Assembly (NCBI GenBank): GCA_023151255.1
Contig: JAKLJG010000014.1
Span: forward strand, 1 to 64,000
DNA length: 64,000 nt
Direction of reading: 5' to 3'
Source of the DNA: Cyclobacteriaceae bacterium
GTDB taxonomy: Bacteria; Bacteroidota; Bacteroidia; Cytophagales; Cyclobacteriaceae
A model generated the notes under the pieces. It saw only the letters and a program-made list of their open reading frames with translations. It was not told where the DNA came from and did no database searches. Positions 44,777 to 54,113 of the stretch are shown here, piece after piece; position 1 is the first letter of the stretch, and every line of letters begins with the position of its first letter. The translations under genes and the position numbers were made by a program.

Positions 44777-45481
44777 TTAATAGAGCATAATGCCCAACTG
44801 CACCATAATCATGTTGGTTTTAGTTGAGCCTTCTTCAAAACTTACAAAACCATTATCTACCCTAACGGAGCCGCGCTTAACATAGGAAGTAGGGTCGCCC
44901 CAGAGGTACATAACCCGCATAGTAAATGATGCACGCGTGTCGTCTTCGCTTTCCATCGGTTTGCGGTTATAAAAACCAATGCCAACACCGTAACCTAAGC
45001 CGTTATCGTTGGTGGTGTTGATTACTACGGGTTGATTGTCATCAAGGATGATGTGACTCACGTTCTTATCTACTTTTGTGCGTGTGTTAAAAATTTTTAA
45101 ACCTAGGGTACCATCAATAAATGGAACAAAACCGGATTCTTTTTTCGAAAGGAACACCCGTGATATGCCATTCAAGGCGTAGTAATTAAAGGTGGTTTTA
45201 AAGGGTGGAGCATCGTTGGTGGCCTCAATTTTATCGCGCCCGAAGGTCATGTAAGAAAATTCGGCTCCAAAGAAAACAGGCGAGTAGCCTTTTTTGCCTT
45301 TCGGGTTTAGCAGAATATTTGCACCCATGCCTACCGCGGCTCCACCGATGGAGTTATCAACGGCTTGTTTAAATTCTTTGTCGGGTATGGCGGTGTTAAG
45401 TTGTAACGCTATCTGAGCTGTTTCCTGCGCTACCGCAGGCAATCCCAGTAAAAGCAGGTAGGAGAGGGTTAGGTTTTTCAT
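44777..45481 (-). CDS. Outer-membrane beta-barrel protein of unknown function
   Basis: A 234-residue protein from the ATG at 45481, chosen because MKNLTLSYLLLLGLPAVAQ is a signal peptide. The body reads as eight-strand barrel material: AAVGMGANILLNPKGKKGY, VFFGAEFSYMTFGRD, YYALNGISRVFLSKKESGFV, GLGYGVGIGFYNRKP and a C-terminal MIMVQLGIMLY. Long charged loops separate the strands. It lies 19 nt after yebC and is probably co-transcribed with it, though no functional link is apparent. Confidence 0.75.
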   Translation of the reverse strand: MKNLTLSYLLLLGLPAVAQETAQIALQLNTAIPDKEFKQAVDNSIGGAAVGMGANILLNPKGKKGYSPVFFGAEFSYMTFGRDKIEATNDAPPFKTTFNYYALNGISRVFLSKKESGFVPFIDGTLGLKIFNTRTKVDKNVSHIILDDNQPVVINTTNDNGLGYGVGIGFYNRKPMESEDDTRASFTMRVMYLWGDPTSYVKRGSVRVDNGFVSFEEGSTKTNMIMVQLGIMLY

Positions 45482-45500
45482 GCACCTGATGTGGCAAGCA

Positions 45501-46208
45501 TTATGCCAGATTATGATGCACCTTCTGCACATCGTCATCCCCTTCCAGGGCTTCCACGCATTTTAATACGTCATCTACTTGGTCTTCGGGTAGTTCTTTT
45601 GTGGTAGTAGGTATGTATTGCAGTTCGGCACTTTTAGGCTCCAGGTTCCGCGATTCCAGAAATTTCTGCATCTGCCCAAACTCGGTAAATTTTGTATAGA
45701 TGGTAATTTCTTCTTCGCCCCGTTCAATGTCATCGGCACCCGCGTCAATCAAATCCAACTCCAGTTCATCGAGGTTAAGTTTGCCGGCATCAAATTTAAA
45801 AACGCCCTTTCGTTCAAACAGAAAAGCTACCGATCCGGAGTTCCCCATGCTTCCCCCGTTTTTCGAAAAGTGCAACCGGATGTTGGCAACAGTGCGTGTT
45901 GGGTTATCGGTTGCACACTCAACCAAAATAGGCACACCGTGGGGTCCGTAACCTTCGTAGGTTATTTCCTGGTAATCTTTTTCTTCTTTCGAACTGGCTC
46001 GTTTAATGGCGGCCTCCACCTTGTCCTTGGGCATATTTACACCCTTGGCGTTTTGAATGGCCATCCGGAGTTTGGGATTATACTCGGGGTTTGGCCCGCC
46101 TTGTTTAACGGCTATGGCAATGTCTTTGCCAATGCGGGTGAATGCCTTTGCCATGCGGTCGAACCGCGCGAACATTTTGTGCTTTCGTTTTTCGAATATC
46201 CGGCCCAT
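45501..46208 (-). CDS. YebC/PmpR-family protein
   Basis: A 235-residue member of the YebC/TACO1 family, which acts in translation (helping ribosomes past proline stretches) and has also been described as a transcriptional regulator. Landmarks are RMAKAFTRIGKDIAIAVKQGG, NPKLRMAIQNAKGVNMPKDK, YEGYGPHGVPILVECATDN, and LHFSKNGGSMGNSGSVAFLF. The start MGRIFEKRKHKMFARF differs from the MAGHSKWANIKHRK form and is the Bacteroidota-type start. A consensus promoter lies just upstream, so this gene need not depend on read-through from menE. Confidence 0.93.
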   Translation of the reverse strand: MGRIFEKRKHKMFARFDRMAKAFTRIGKDIAIAVKQGGPNPEYNPKLRMAIQNAKGVNMPKDKVEAAIKRASSKEEKDYQEITYEGYGPHGVPILVECATDNPTRTVANIRLHFSKNGGSMGNSGSVAFLFERKGVFKFDAGKLNLDELELDLIDAGADDIERGEEEITIYTKFTEFGQMQKFLESRNLEPKSAELQYIPTTTKELPEDQVDDVLKCVEALEGDDDVQKVHHNLA

Positions 46209-46230
46209 GATGACTAAAAATTCAGCGAGG

Positions 46231-46260
46231 CAAAATTAGCAGAGAAACAACAGCCGGCAA
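46231..46260 (-). promoter_or_regulatory. Bacteroidota promoter of yebC
   Basis: On the minus strand TTG (46260-46258), a 19-nt spacer and TAATTTTG (46238-46231), 22 nt before the ATG. It occupies the short gap behind menE. Confidence 0.7.
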
Positions 46261-46268
46261 GGCTACCG

Positions 46269-47360
46269 TTACCGTATGGCTTTCAAAATTTCGGGTCTGT
46301 TTAATTTACCGGAGGCCGTGCAAGAAAACTTAGTTAGGTACCGGATTTGACGGGGTGCTTCGTGCTGCTTTAATTGTTGCTTTAATTCCTCTATTAGCCC
46401 GGCTTCAACTTCCGGCCCAAGCGGATCGCCTTCCATAATCAGCACGGGCTGTTCTCCCAATTTTTCATGGGGCAGGCTGCCGATAAGAAAGGGGCGAACA
46501 ATGCCCTTTGCCTGTAAAATTACCCCTGCTTGTTGCTCCAGTTCTTCGGGATTGATTTTTATGCCTCCGATATTGATAACGTGGTCCCATCGTCCGCGAA
46601 TGCGGAAAGAGGTTTTCGATACCAATTCGGCCACATCATTTGTTATAACGGGTAGATCGGCATCAGGCAGGTGGATTACCAGGCAACTCCGCTCATCGGT
46701 ACTCACCGAAATTTGCGGCAGTGTTGTAAAATTTTTTTGTGCATCGGGCCCGTTAAGCTTTTGGAGGGCTATGTTTGAAACAGTTTCTGTCATCCCGTAG
46801 GTGGCAAACACCGGGCATTGAAGCGTGCTTATTTTTTTAACTAGTGTTTTGTTTACGGGAGCGCCACCCAGCAGTATAACCTTCATCCGGTTTAGTTGAT
46901 TTATCCGTTGCGGGTTGTCCAGCATGTTTTGAAGTTGCATGGGGACGAAAGCCGCAAAGCCATTTTGGAAATCATCGCGTACTTGTTGCAACGGATCGGA
47001 TGAGGGCTCCACAGCTTCTATTTTTAAATTGAATGCCAGGGCACGAACGAGCATCATTTTTCCGGCAATGAAATCCGGGTGTAGGCAAAGCAAGGCAGCG
47101 TCAGCTTCACCTACTCCTATGGCCTTGAGTGTGCGGGCAGCACTGGCAATCATTTGATTACGGGTGATGGTTATCTTTTTTGGTACCCCGGTTGATCCAC
47201 TGGTTTGTTGCGTAAACGTAGTTGTACCGTTTAGCCATAGCCGGATAAAATCAAATACGCTCGACTCAAACAGTGTACGGCCGGTTTCTTTCCCGGAAAG
47301 GATGGCGCTAATAGCAACTGTGCGTTGGTTAATGCGAATGGATTCAAACAGATAACTCAA
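46269..47360 (-). CDS. menE: o-Succinylbenzoate-CoA ligase MenE
   Basis: A 363-residue acyl-adenylating enzyme that activates o-succinylbenzoate with CoA. The P-loop-like motif is TQQTSGSTGVPKKITITRNQ; others are PVFATYGMTETVSNIALQ and SFRIRGRWDHVINIGGIKINPEELEQ (hinge and A8 core), with the C-terminal lysine in FSCTASGKLNRPEILKAI. It is shorter than the 450-500 residues of enterobacterial MenE, as is common in Bacteroidota, because the N-terminal region is trimmed. It is the last gene of the menaquinone operon, 12 nt after the TerB-like gene. Confidence 0.92.
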   Translation of the reverse strand: MSYLFESIRINQRTVAISAILSGKETGRTLFESSVFDFIRLWLNGTTTFTQQTSGSTGVPKKITITRNQMIASAARTLKAIGVGEADAALLCLHPDFIAGKMMLVRALAFNLKIEAVEPSSDPLQQVRDDFQNGFAAFVPMQLQNMLDNPQRINQLNRMKVILLGGAPVNKTLVKKISTLQCPVFATYGMTETVSNIALQKLNGPDAQKNFTTLPQISVSTDERSCLVIHLPDADLPVITNDVAELVSKTSFRIRGRWDHVINIGGIKINPEELEQQAGVILQAKGIVRPFLIGSLPHEKLGEQPVLIMEGDPLGPEVEAGLIEELKQQLKQHEAPRQIRYLTKFSCTASGKLNRPEILKAIR

Positions 47361-47372
47361 GTGAATGCTTAG

Positions 47373-47741
47373 CTATAGCTCGGCAAGATCGTTTTCAAAG
47401 CGGCCCAGGATCATGGCTTCTTTTGCGGAAAATCCGCAGCAGGAGTCGGCTACACGCCTTACTACCCGCTTGGCTGTTTCTTTCAGTTCAGGAGTCAGAT
47501 GAGATTTATATCTTTTAAAATCGTTCATCGCATCTTTATACGCTTCTTCCGGTGAAGGTTTTGTTACTTCGTCCAGTAATTCGAACCGGCTTTGGGCAAC
47601 CCAGGAGTCGTACTCAAGTTCTTCTTTAATGATATTGGTAAACGCCATGCGCTCGGTTGGGCTAAGGCCTTTATCGGCCTTGGCAATAACGTAAGCGACT
47701 TCGGCAATTGAGCGGTATATCTCCCGTTTCTGAATGTCCAT
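47373..47741 (-). CDS. TerB-like protein inside the menaquinone operon
   Basis: A 122-residue helical cytosolic protein with the TerB-type layout: IAEVAYVIAKADKGLSPTER, an acidic turn after a helix, then FTNIIKEELEYDSWVAQSRFE and a second helical half KETAKRVVRRVADSCCGFS with a CC pair. It lies 20 nt after menB and 12 nt before menE, so it is made together with the menaquinone enzymes. I know of no role for TerB-like proteins in that pathway; it may be a passenger, or a stress sensor tied to quinone supply. Confidence 0.75.
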   Translation of the reverse strand: MDIQKREIYRSIAEVAYVIAKADKGLSPTERMAFTNIIKEELEYDSWVAQSRFELLDEVTKPSPEEAYKDAMNDFKRYKSHLTPELKETAKRVVRRVADSCCGFSAKEAMILGRFENDLAEL

Positions 47742-47761
47742 AAAGCCGGTAAAAGATTTGA

Positions 47762-48586
47762 TTACGGGAATTTAGGAAATTTCGACCAGTCCGGATCGCG
47801 TTTTTCCATAAAGGCATTTTTGCCCTCTTTGGCTTCATCGCTCAAATAGTACAAGAGTGTTGCATTACCGGCTAACTCCTGAATGCCGGCCTGGCCGTCC
47901 AATTCGGCATTGAATGAGGCTTTGAGCATGCGTATAGCCAACGGGCTTTTTGCAATTATTTTACGGGCCCATTCCACATAGGTCTCCTCCAGTTTATCGA
48001 GAGGCACTACTTTATTTACCAGGCCCATTTCCAATGCCTCCTGTGCATTGTACTGATCGCACAGGTACCAGATTTCGCGCGCTTTCTTCTGGCCTACGAT
48101 GCGAGCCAGGTATGAAGCGCCAAAGCCTCCGTCAAAGCTGCCTACTTTGGGGCCGGTTTGGCCGAAGCGCGCATTCTCTGCTGCGATGGTCAAATCGCAC
48201 ACCACATGCAGCACGTGGCCTCCGCCAATGGCCCAGCCTGCTACGGCAGCAATAACCGGTTTGGGTATGGAGCGAATGAGTTTTTGTAAGTCGAGCACAT
48301 TGAGCCTAGGTACGGCATCCTGGCCCACATAGCCGCCATGGCCGCGTACACTTTGGTCGCCTCCGCTGCAAAAGGCCTGGCCACCTTCACCGGTAAGTAT
48401 TACTACGCGGATGTCGGCATCTTCGCGGCAGTGACTCATGGCATCAATCATTTCCATCACGGTAAGCGGTGTAAATGCGTTATGCACAGCCGGCCGGTTT
48501 ATGCTGATGCGGGCAATGCCATCCAGTTTATGAAACAAAATTTCTTTGTATTCTTTTATCGGTTTCCAGGGATATTTAAGCTTCAT
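47762..48586 (-). CDS. menB: 1,4-Dihydroxy-2-naphthoyl-CoA synthase MenB
   Basis: A 274-residue crotonase-fold enzyme that closes the naphthoquinone ring of OSB-CoA. Typical pieces are [60 protein letters not shown] (oxyanion hole), and [20 protein letters not shown] with the MenB-specific loop, plus [20 protein letters not shown]. The first bases overlap the menD end by 11 nt, implying coupled translation. Confidence 0.96.
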   Translation of the reverse strand: MKLKYPWKPIKEYKEILFHKLDGIARISINRPAVHNAFTPLTVMEMIDAMSHCREDADIRVVILTGEGGQAFCSGGDQSVRGHGGYVGQDAVPRLNVLDLQKLIRSIPKPVIAAVAGWAIGGGHVLHVVCDLTIAAENARFGQTGPKVGSFDGGFGASYLARIVGQKKAREIWYLCDQYNAQEALEMGLVNKVVPLDKLEETYVEWARKIIAKSPLAIRMLKASFNAELDGQAGIQELAGNATLLYYLSDEAKEGKNAFMEKRDPDWSKFPKFP

Positions 48587-50273
48587 GGCGCTGGGTTAAA
48601 ATCTGTTTATAATTTTCAAAAACCTGTTTGTTTAAATCAATGCCGCTTTCCAGTTCAAGTACTTTTGTTGTTGAATCGGGTTTAAAAAAATCATCGAGCA
48701 AAGTTGGTAAACTTTTAGCCGATGCCACCGGTAAATAATCAAACCCGAATTCGGCACAAATGTTTTTGGCGGTAAGCGGCTGGCGGGTTACAAAATATTC
48801 ATCCGCCTCGGGCAATCCGGCAGGGCCATCAATAAGTTTAAAGATAATGCCGCCATGGTTGTTCAACAGTACAATGCGCAGGTTACCCATAGGATAATTG
48901 TGCCAGAAGGCATTGCGATCGTAAAAGAAAGCCAGGTCTCCGGTAATCAGTACGTGCAGGGCATCCGAAGTTAAGCAATGCCCTATGGCTGTACTGGTGC
49001 ATCCATCTATGCCGCTGGTGCCCCGGTTGCTGTACACGGTAACCTGTTGGTGCGGTTGAAGTCCGATCAATTCGGCATACCGAACGCTCATGCTGTTGGC
49101 CAGATGGAGGTTACAGCCTGCCGGTAGTTTTGCAAGTACGCGACTAACTAGGTCGAGTTCGCTTATCTGCGATTGTGGAAAATAGTTTTTATGCAGTTGG
49201 ATGATTCGATTTTCCTCTGCTCTCCAATTTTCAGCGTATGGTATGGATAATGCAAGCCGGGTGTTGTTCAGAAATTCAAAAAAGGAGGTCGGTTCAGCAA
49301 TAATTATTTTGCTGAGGTGTTGAAACGGATCAGTAGCCGTGGCGTAAGGCTGTATATGCCAGTGTTCAAGATCAGTAAATTTCCGTAAAAAGAGTTTCAG
49401 GTTTTTACTGATGACGGATTTGCCAAAACTAATAAGCAGGTCGGGTTTTAGCTCAACCTCTGTTTCAGCGGGTATTTTGCTTAGAATTGAATCGGCATAG
49501 CGAATACCTTTTTTCAGGTTGTGCAGGTTCGAAAGAACACTGGTAATTACAGGTAGGTTTGTAGCCGTAGCTTGCAGTACATCGGTTAACGCAGGATTCT
49601 CATCGTGCTGTCCGGCTACTACGAGAATTCTACGCTTACCTGAAAGGGCTAATGCCAGTTTTTCTTTCAAGGCTTGGGGAAAGTGAGCGGAATAGTGTTC
49701 GTCAATTATTCGTACACTCTGACTGTATTCAAATGTCTCTTTTGTATCCGGATAAAATGGTTCTCGAAACGGTGCATTTACATGCACGGGTCCTTTTGGC
49801 TGGGCATTAGCCAGGTTAATGGCTTCGTTGATAACGCGGTTGATGTGCCATTGATCATCGTGGTGATCAGTATGTTGCGGAAGCGTATAATATTTTTTTA
49901 CATGCTTGCCGTAAAGTTCCTGCTGGTAAATGGTCTGGCCATCATGTTGAGCGATCCATTCGGCCGGCCTGTCAGCTGTAATCACCACCAGCGGAGTTTC
50001 TGAGAAACAAGCTTCGGCTACAGCGGGTGCAAAGTTGTAGGCTGCCGTGCCAGATGTGCTCACCAATACAACCGCCTGTTTTGTTTGCTGGGCGATGCCC
50101 AGCGCAACAAACCCTGCGCTGCGCTCATCGCTGAAGGTGCGGCATTGAATTTTCGGGTGCCGTGTAAATGCGAGGGTTAACGGAGCACACCGCGAGCCGG
50201 GACAGAGCACGGCCTGTGTAATGCCTTTGCGGGCACAGATTTCGGCTATATCGTAAATAGGTTGATTACGCAC
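48576..50273 (-). CDS. menD: SEPHCHC synthase MenD
   Basis: A 565-residue thiamin-diphosphate enzyme that joins isochorismate and 2-oxoglutarate. The N-terminal block is [21 protein letters not shown]; then [20 protein letters not shown] and [40 protein letters not shown], and the cofactor-binding motif [18 protein letters not shown], with [20 protein letters not shown] before it. Length and order are those of MenD. The gene starts 4 nt after menF and overlaps menB. Confidence 0.96.
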   Translation of the reverse strand: MRNQPIYDIAEICARKGITQAVLCPGSRCAPLTLAFTRHPKIQCRTFSDERSAGFVALGIAQQTKQAVVLVSTSGTAAYNFAPAVAEACFSETPLVVITADRPAEWIAQHDGQTIYQQELYGKHVKKYYTLPQHTDHHDDQWHINRVINEAINLANAQPKGPVHVNAPFREPFYPDTKETFEYSQSVRIIDEHYSAHFPQALKEKLALALSGKRRILVVAGQHDENPALTDVLQATATNLPVITSVLSNLHNLKKGIRYADSILSKIPAETEVELKPDLLISFGKSVISKNLKLFLRKFTDLEHWHIQPYATATDPFQHLSKIIIAEPTSFFEFLNNTRLALSIPYAENWRAEENRIIQLHKNYFPQSQISELDLVSRVLAKLPAGCNLHLANSMSVRYAELIGLQPHQQVTVYSNRGTSGIDGCTSTAIGHCLTSDALHVLITGDLAFFYDRNAFWHNYPMGNLRIVLLNNHGGIIFKLIDGPAGLPEADEYFVTRQPLTAKNICAEFGFDYLPVASAKSLPTLLDDFFKPDSTTKVLELESGIDLNKQVFENYKQILTQRHEA

Positions 50274-50277
50274 CGAT

Positions 50278-51474
50278 TTATAATACTACAGTTAATAAGC
50301 TATTGAGTTTCATTTCGGTTTCATCCCATTCTTTTTGTGGCAGTGAGTCGATCGTTACACCGCAGCCTGCATAACAAATTAGGCTTTGTGCGGTTAGTTG
50401 CATACACCGAAGATTAACATAAACCTGTATGGTGTTGTTAATGTTTACCGGGCCGAGGAAGCCCGAGTAAAATTGCCGGGTATATCCTTCATGATTTTTT
50501 AAAAAGTGAAGCGCGGCTTCCATAGGCATGCCGCAAATGGCCGAGGTGGGGTGGAGCAGGTTCAGCATGACCGAGGCTAGTTGCGGAAAATGGGTTGCTT
50601 TCAGGTCAACTGAAAAATCGGTTTTCAGGTGTAGCAGGTTTCCGGCCACTACCGTTTTAGGTCCGTGTTCTTCAAACTCGCGCAGCCGTATTTTTTTAAA
50701 ACAATTGATAATGTATCGGCTCACCAGGGCCTGCTCTTCAATTTCTTTTTGTGTCCAGGCAACTTCTTTCAGATTAGCACCGGGTGTATACGGTTGCGTT
50801 CCGGCTAACGCCACCGTGCGGAATATCGCATGGTCTTCAACCTGCACTAAGATTTCAGGCGATGCGCCAAGCCAGGTACCGACCGTGGGTATACTCACCA
50901 GGGAAACCAGTGCGTGCGGATGGGCAGCGCATAATTTTTGAAAAGCAACAATCGGGTTAAAGTCCGATGGCAATGGAATAGCTTTATACCGTGATGGAAC
51001 AATTTTTTCAGCACGGCCTGTGGCAATGTACTGCACACACTCGTCAACCAGTTTTTTAAAATCAGGCTGTGGTTTCCGGAATAAGTGGGTCTCCGATGAA
51101 GGGCGGTAGAATGAAACGGGTGCTGCCGGTTCCGGCTGATTCTTCAGCCACTCCAACGAGGTAACCGCCAAAGGGGTTTCTTCGTGGCTGATTTTTTCAT
51201 CCTTTATTTTGAACAACAAGTCGGCTTTCAGGTAATAGCCTGCTTCCTGCCGATTAAACGGGCAAAACACGAATCCACCTTCAAGGCTTTCAAGTTGGTC
51301 TTCGGCTGAAAAGCTTCGGACTTCATCAGTCAGCAGGATAGATTTTATTGTTGAACCAGGAAGCTTCCATGCCGCCAGGGCATAGCCGTTGCGAAGGCCG
51401 GCCTGTGCAATACGATGGATGGCCCCGGCATCGGTTAGAGTGTGTGTATCGAAAAGGAATTCCGTTGATTTCAT
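50278..51474 (-). CDS. menF: Isochorismate synthase MenF
   Basis: A 398-residue chorismate-utilising enzyme, first committed step to menaquinone. The C-terminal chorismate-binding region shows KIVPSRYKAIPLP, ALVSLVSIPTVGTWLGASPE, LAGTQPYTP, HPTSAICGMPMEAALHFLKN and TRQFYSGFLGPVN, with CYAGCGVTIDSLPQKEWDET at the end. An isochorismate synthase for siderophores would be similar, but the position in the men operon decides the call. The start overlaps the thioesterase stop by 4 nt (ATGA). Confidence 0.92.
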   Translation of the reverse strand: MKSTEFLFDTHTLTDAGAIHRIAQAGLRNGYALAAWKLPGSTIKSILLTDEVRSFSAEDQLESLEGGFVFCPFNRQEAGYYLKADLLFKIKDEKISHEETPLAVTSLEWLKNQPEPAAPVSFYRPSSETHLFRKPQPDFKKLVDECVQYIATGRAEKIVPSRYKAIPLPSDFNPIVAFQKLCAAHPHALVSLVSIPTVGTWLGASPEILVQVEDHAIFRTVALAGTQPYTPGANLKEVAWTQKEIEEQALVSRYIINCFKKIRLREFEEHGPKTVVAGNLLHLKTDFSVDLKATHFPQLASVMLNLLHPTSAICGMPMEAALHFLKNHEGYTRQFYSGFLGPVNINNTIQVYVNLRCMQLTAQSLICYAGCGVTIDSLPQKEWDETEMKLNSLLTVVL

Positions 51475-51902
51475 CCGTGCTTATCCAATACCGCCATGGT
51501 TATGCGGCTAATGCAAACTAATTCCTGCCGGTCATTGACGATGCGTATTTCCCACACCTGCGTTCGCCTGCCAACATGGATGGGTTTTGCTGTGCCTGTT
51601 ACATAACCTGTGCGGACACTCTTGATGTGATTGGCATTTATTTCCAGCCCGACACAGTACTGTTTGCTGATGTCGATGCAGCAATGTGCAGCCACACTAC
51701 CCAGCGTTTCGGCCAGCGCTACCGAAGCACCACCATGCAGCAGGCCATAGGGTTGGTGAGTGCGTTTGTCAACCGGCATCCGTGCGGTAAGAAAATCGGT
51801 TCCGATTTCAACAAACTCAATACCCAGGTGCTCTGCCAGGGTGTTGGCCGAAAGGTGGTTGAGCGATTCCCGAGTAATGCCTGGTTGGAACAGTGACATC
51901 AT
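51471..51902 (-). CDS. menI: PaaI-type hotdog thioesterase, probable DHNA-CoA thioesterase MenI
   Basis: A 143-residue hotdog-fold thioesterase. The family block is PYGLLHGGASVALAETLGSVAAH with the His-Gly and catalytic Glu region, after NTLAEHLGIEFVEIGTDFLTARMPVD, and YVTGTAKPIHVGRRTQVWEI near the end. MenI hydrolyses 1,4-dihydroxy-2-naphthoyl-CoA, the step after MenB. Being first gene of the men operon and overlapping menF by 4 nt supports that role, although PaaI-like enzymes have other substrates. No consensus promoter was seen for this strand. Confidence 0.85.
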   Translation of the reverse strand: MMSLFQPGITRESLNHLSANTLAEHLGIEFVEIGTDFLTARMPVDKRTHQPYGLLHGGASVALAETLGSVAAHCCIDISKQYCVGLEINANHIKSVRTGYVTGTAKPIHVGRRTQVWEIRIVNDRQELVCISRITMAVLDKHG

Positions 51903-51912
51903 GCCGTTGCGA

Positions 51913-51941
51913 TTGTTCTTACGGGTATTTCCCTATTTTTG
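51913..51941 (+). promoter_or_regulatory. Bacteroidota promoter of the histidine phosphatase gene
   Basis: TTG at 51913-51915, an 18-nt spacer and TATTTTTG at 51934-51941, 39 nt before the TTG start codon. It overlaps the beginning of the divergent menI operon control region. Confidence 0.65.
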
Positions 51942-51980
51942 CGCCCGCCAGCAGCAAGCGGGGCAAAATAGCGCAAAAAT

Positions 51981-52622
51981 TTGAGCACAAAAAAGCTATA
52001 CATCATTCGCCACGGGCAAACCGACTTTAACCTGAAAGGTATTGTGCAGGGTAGTGGGGTAGACAGCAGCCTTAACGATTTTGGTCGCCTTCAGGCGCAA
52101 GCGTTTTACCGGGCTTACCGCCACATATCGTTTGATAGGGTATATACCTCTGCCCTGAAGCGAAGCATTGAAACCGTATCGGATTTTATTGCCAGCGGAA
52201 TACCCCACGAAGTTTTGCCAGGCCTCAACGAGATTTCATGGGGCAGAAAGGAAGGGCAACCTATTACACCCGAAGAGGATGCCTATTACCATTACGTACT
52301 AAATGAGTGGCGCAAGGGCAACACCGGCTTGCGTATTGAAGGTGGTGAAAGCCCTGAAGATGTTGTCAGGCGCATGGCGCCCGCAGCTAAGACCATCCTA
52401 AGCCGAGCGGATGAACACACCATCCTGATTTGCATGCATGGAAGGGCCATGCGCATTCTGCTTTGCTACCTGCTTAACTATCCGTTGAAAAGCATGGATG
52501 TGTTCGAGCATGAAAACCTGTGCTTGTATGTACTTAATCACACCGGTACCATGGCTTCGGTGGAGACCTATAATGATACCCGCCACCTGAAAAGTTTATC
52601 GGTACCTGCTGTAAAAGCCTGA
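51981..52622 (+). CDS. Histidine phosphatase family protein (phosphoglycerate-mutase-like)
   Basis: A 213-residue phosphatase with the catalytic histidine in LYIIRHGQTDFNLKGIVQG, the second conserved arginine in RVYTSALKRSIETVSDFI, and the second histidine in ILICMHGRAMRILLCYLL. The Glu of the acid position lies in LNEISWGRKEGQP. The substrate cannot be set; relatives act on 2,3-bisphosphoglycerate-like, alpha-ribazole or sugar phosphates. It starts with TTG (51981), an uncommon start codon; no in-frame ATG exists near the N-terminus. The end abuts the convergent TPR gene. Confidence 0.88.
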   Translation: MSTKKLYIIRHGQTDFNLKGIVQGSGVDSSLNDFGRLQAQAFYRAYRHISFDRVYTSALKRSIETVSDFIASGIPHEVLPGLNEISWGRKEGQPITPEEDAYYHYVLNEWRKGNTGLRIEGGESPEDVVRRMAPAAKTILSRADEHTILICMHGRAMRILLCYLLNYPLKSMDVFEHENLCLYVLNHTGTMASVETYNDTRHLKSLSVPAVKA

Positions 52623-54113
52623 TCACTTTGCATTTGGTAGCTGACTTAATGCCGAACGTGCTTTACTATCAATGCTGTTTTTGTATTCGTGCTTTTTATA
52701 GCCGAGCGCTTTTCTGAAATAGGATGCAGCTTGTTTATTGTCGCCCTCGGCCATGTAAAGATATCCTAACTGAAGGCAGGCATTGGGCGCAAAGTACCAG
52801 GGATTGCTTCCGGCCAGATTGATGGTTTTCAGGTAAAATTGCTTACTGTTTTCTTTGTCATCCAACTTATGATAAAGGCGGGCTTTGCGGTAGGTAAATT
52901 CTGTTTGATCTTTTAAGGTAGGCAGGTCTTCATCCTTAGCTGATTCAATAATCCGTGCCGCTGTTTCATAATAACCCCCATCGGTGGCATATCTTATTTT
53001 GGTGAGCTTATGATTTGGAAATTCTTTTTCAGCCAGGCTCCTTGCTGCATAGCGATCAGCTTCGGCATAATCACGTCCTGAGGTTTTCGCCTTATTAGCA
53101 TACCCTTCTGCATTGGATTTATCGCCCAGCAGCCAGTAGCCTATGGCAATTTTGTAAAGTGCATCCTTTATAAAATTTTCACCGGAATAGTTTTTCAGAA
53201 ATTCTTTATACAAGGCAATTGCTGTTGGATAATCTCCCTTGTGCAGATAAACCTCACCCTTCAGGTATTCGGCATAGCTAATCGAGATTCCTTCTTCCTG
53301 TAACGACAAAGCATCCAGGTACGAAAGTGCTCTTTCACTTTCTGAATTTTTGATGGCAAGCACAGCGGCCAGGAACAGGCTTAGCTTGGTGTGGTGGTCC
53401 ATTGGCCAAGTCGAAAGTTCCTGCAGGGCAAGTTGTGGCTGTTGTAGTATTAACCCTTGTGCGAGATAAAAAATAAGCGATGCCTCGGTGGCCAGCGAAG
53501 GATTATCAGAAGCCTGAACTATCCGTAAATCTTTAATGCCATTTTCAACCGAGCCACGCATACCCAACACCGAGAGGACCCATTGATATTTGTCGGGGAC
53601 GGAACCGAGCATGATGTTGAGTAAACCGTAGATTTTTTTTGCCGGTGTAAATTTCGGAAAACGGCTCAGGCACTCCTGCGCAAGGAGATAACTCTGACGG
53701 ATGTTCCAGGCAGCATCGAACTCGTGCTGGAACTTGAGGTAAACAAAGGCCCATTGCAGGCGAAGCTCCGCACTGATGTACAACGATTCGGCAGTTTTTG
53801 GCGTGATTTTACTTAGCACCTGCAGCCTTTTCTCGTAAGCATTTTCATACCTGTCAAACAGCGATTCGTCTTCGGTTATTAGTAATTCCAGTGCATCGGT
53901 TAACGAAGTCAGGTAGAGCGCCTGCGGGGTATTTTGATTTTGAAATTCCGAGCGCACCTCGGCCAGTTCCAGGTTAAGTGCCATCCGGAAGGCTTTCTGT
54001 TCGGCAGGTTTTGTAAGCCAGCCTTCGGGTTGAGCAACTATACTGTACGTACATAAAAAAAGGCAGACGGTTAAGCCTGCCTTTCGTAGTTGAAATGTGA
54101 TAAGTTTATCCAA
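52623..54113 (-). CDS. Exported TPR-repeat protein
   Basis: An approximately 496-residue protein with TPR-like repeats through most of its length (YLKGEVYLHKGDYPTAIALY, FIKDALYKIAIGYWLLGDKS, CLQLGYLYMAEGDNKQAASY). The first bases are unusual: the likely signal peptide LRKAGLTVCLFLCTYSIVAQ is encoded by a GC-rich hairpin plus T-tract (54055-54084) that looks like the terminator of the gene before it. I pick the TTG at 54113, which overlaps the stop of the preceding gene; an ATG at 54197 would instead run 92 nt into that gene. No nearby in-frame ATG gives a signal peptide. Function unknown. Confidence 0.72.
   Translation of the reverse strand: MDKLITFQLRKAGLTVCLFLCTYSIVAQPEGWLTKPAEQKAFRMALNLELAEVRSEFQNQNTPQALYLTSLTDALELLITEDESLFDRYENAYEKRLQVLSKITPKTAESLYISAELRLQWAFVYLKFQHEFDAAWNIRQSYLLAQECLSRFPKFTPAKKIYGLLNIMLGSVPDKYQWVLSVLGMRGSVENGIKDLRIVQASDNPSLATEASLIFYLAQGLILQQPQLALQELSTWPMDHHTKLSLFLAAVLAIKNSESERALSYLDALSLQEEGISISYAEYLKGEVYLHKGDYPTAIALYKEFLKNYSGENFIKDALYKIAIGYWLLGDKSNAEGYANKAKTSGRDYAEADRYAARSLAEKEFPNHKLTKIRYATDGGYYETAARIIESAKDEDLPTLKDQTEFTYRKARLYHKLDDKENSKQFYLKTINLAGSNPWYFAPNACLQLGYLYMAEGDNKQAASYFRKALGYKKHEYKNSIDSKARSALSQLPNAK
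54055..54084 (-). terminator. Terminator-like hairpin inside the start of the TPR gene
   Basis: On the minus strand AAAGGCAG pairs with CTGCCTTT and is followed by seven T residues, 22 nt after the stop of the coiled-coil gene. It has the full form of an intrinsic terminator but lies within the signal-peptide codons of the downstream TPR gene. Confidence 0.75.

Noticed and set aside
45618-46217. 199-codon plus-strand frame antisense to yebC
   Set aside because: Mirror of a strongly conserved gene; no recognisable motif of its own.
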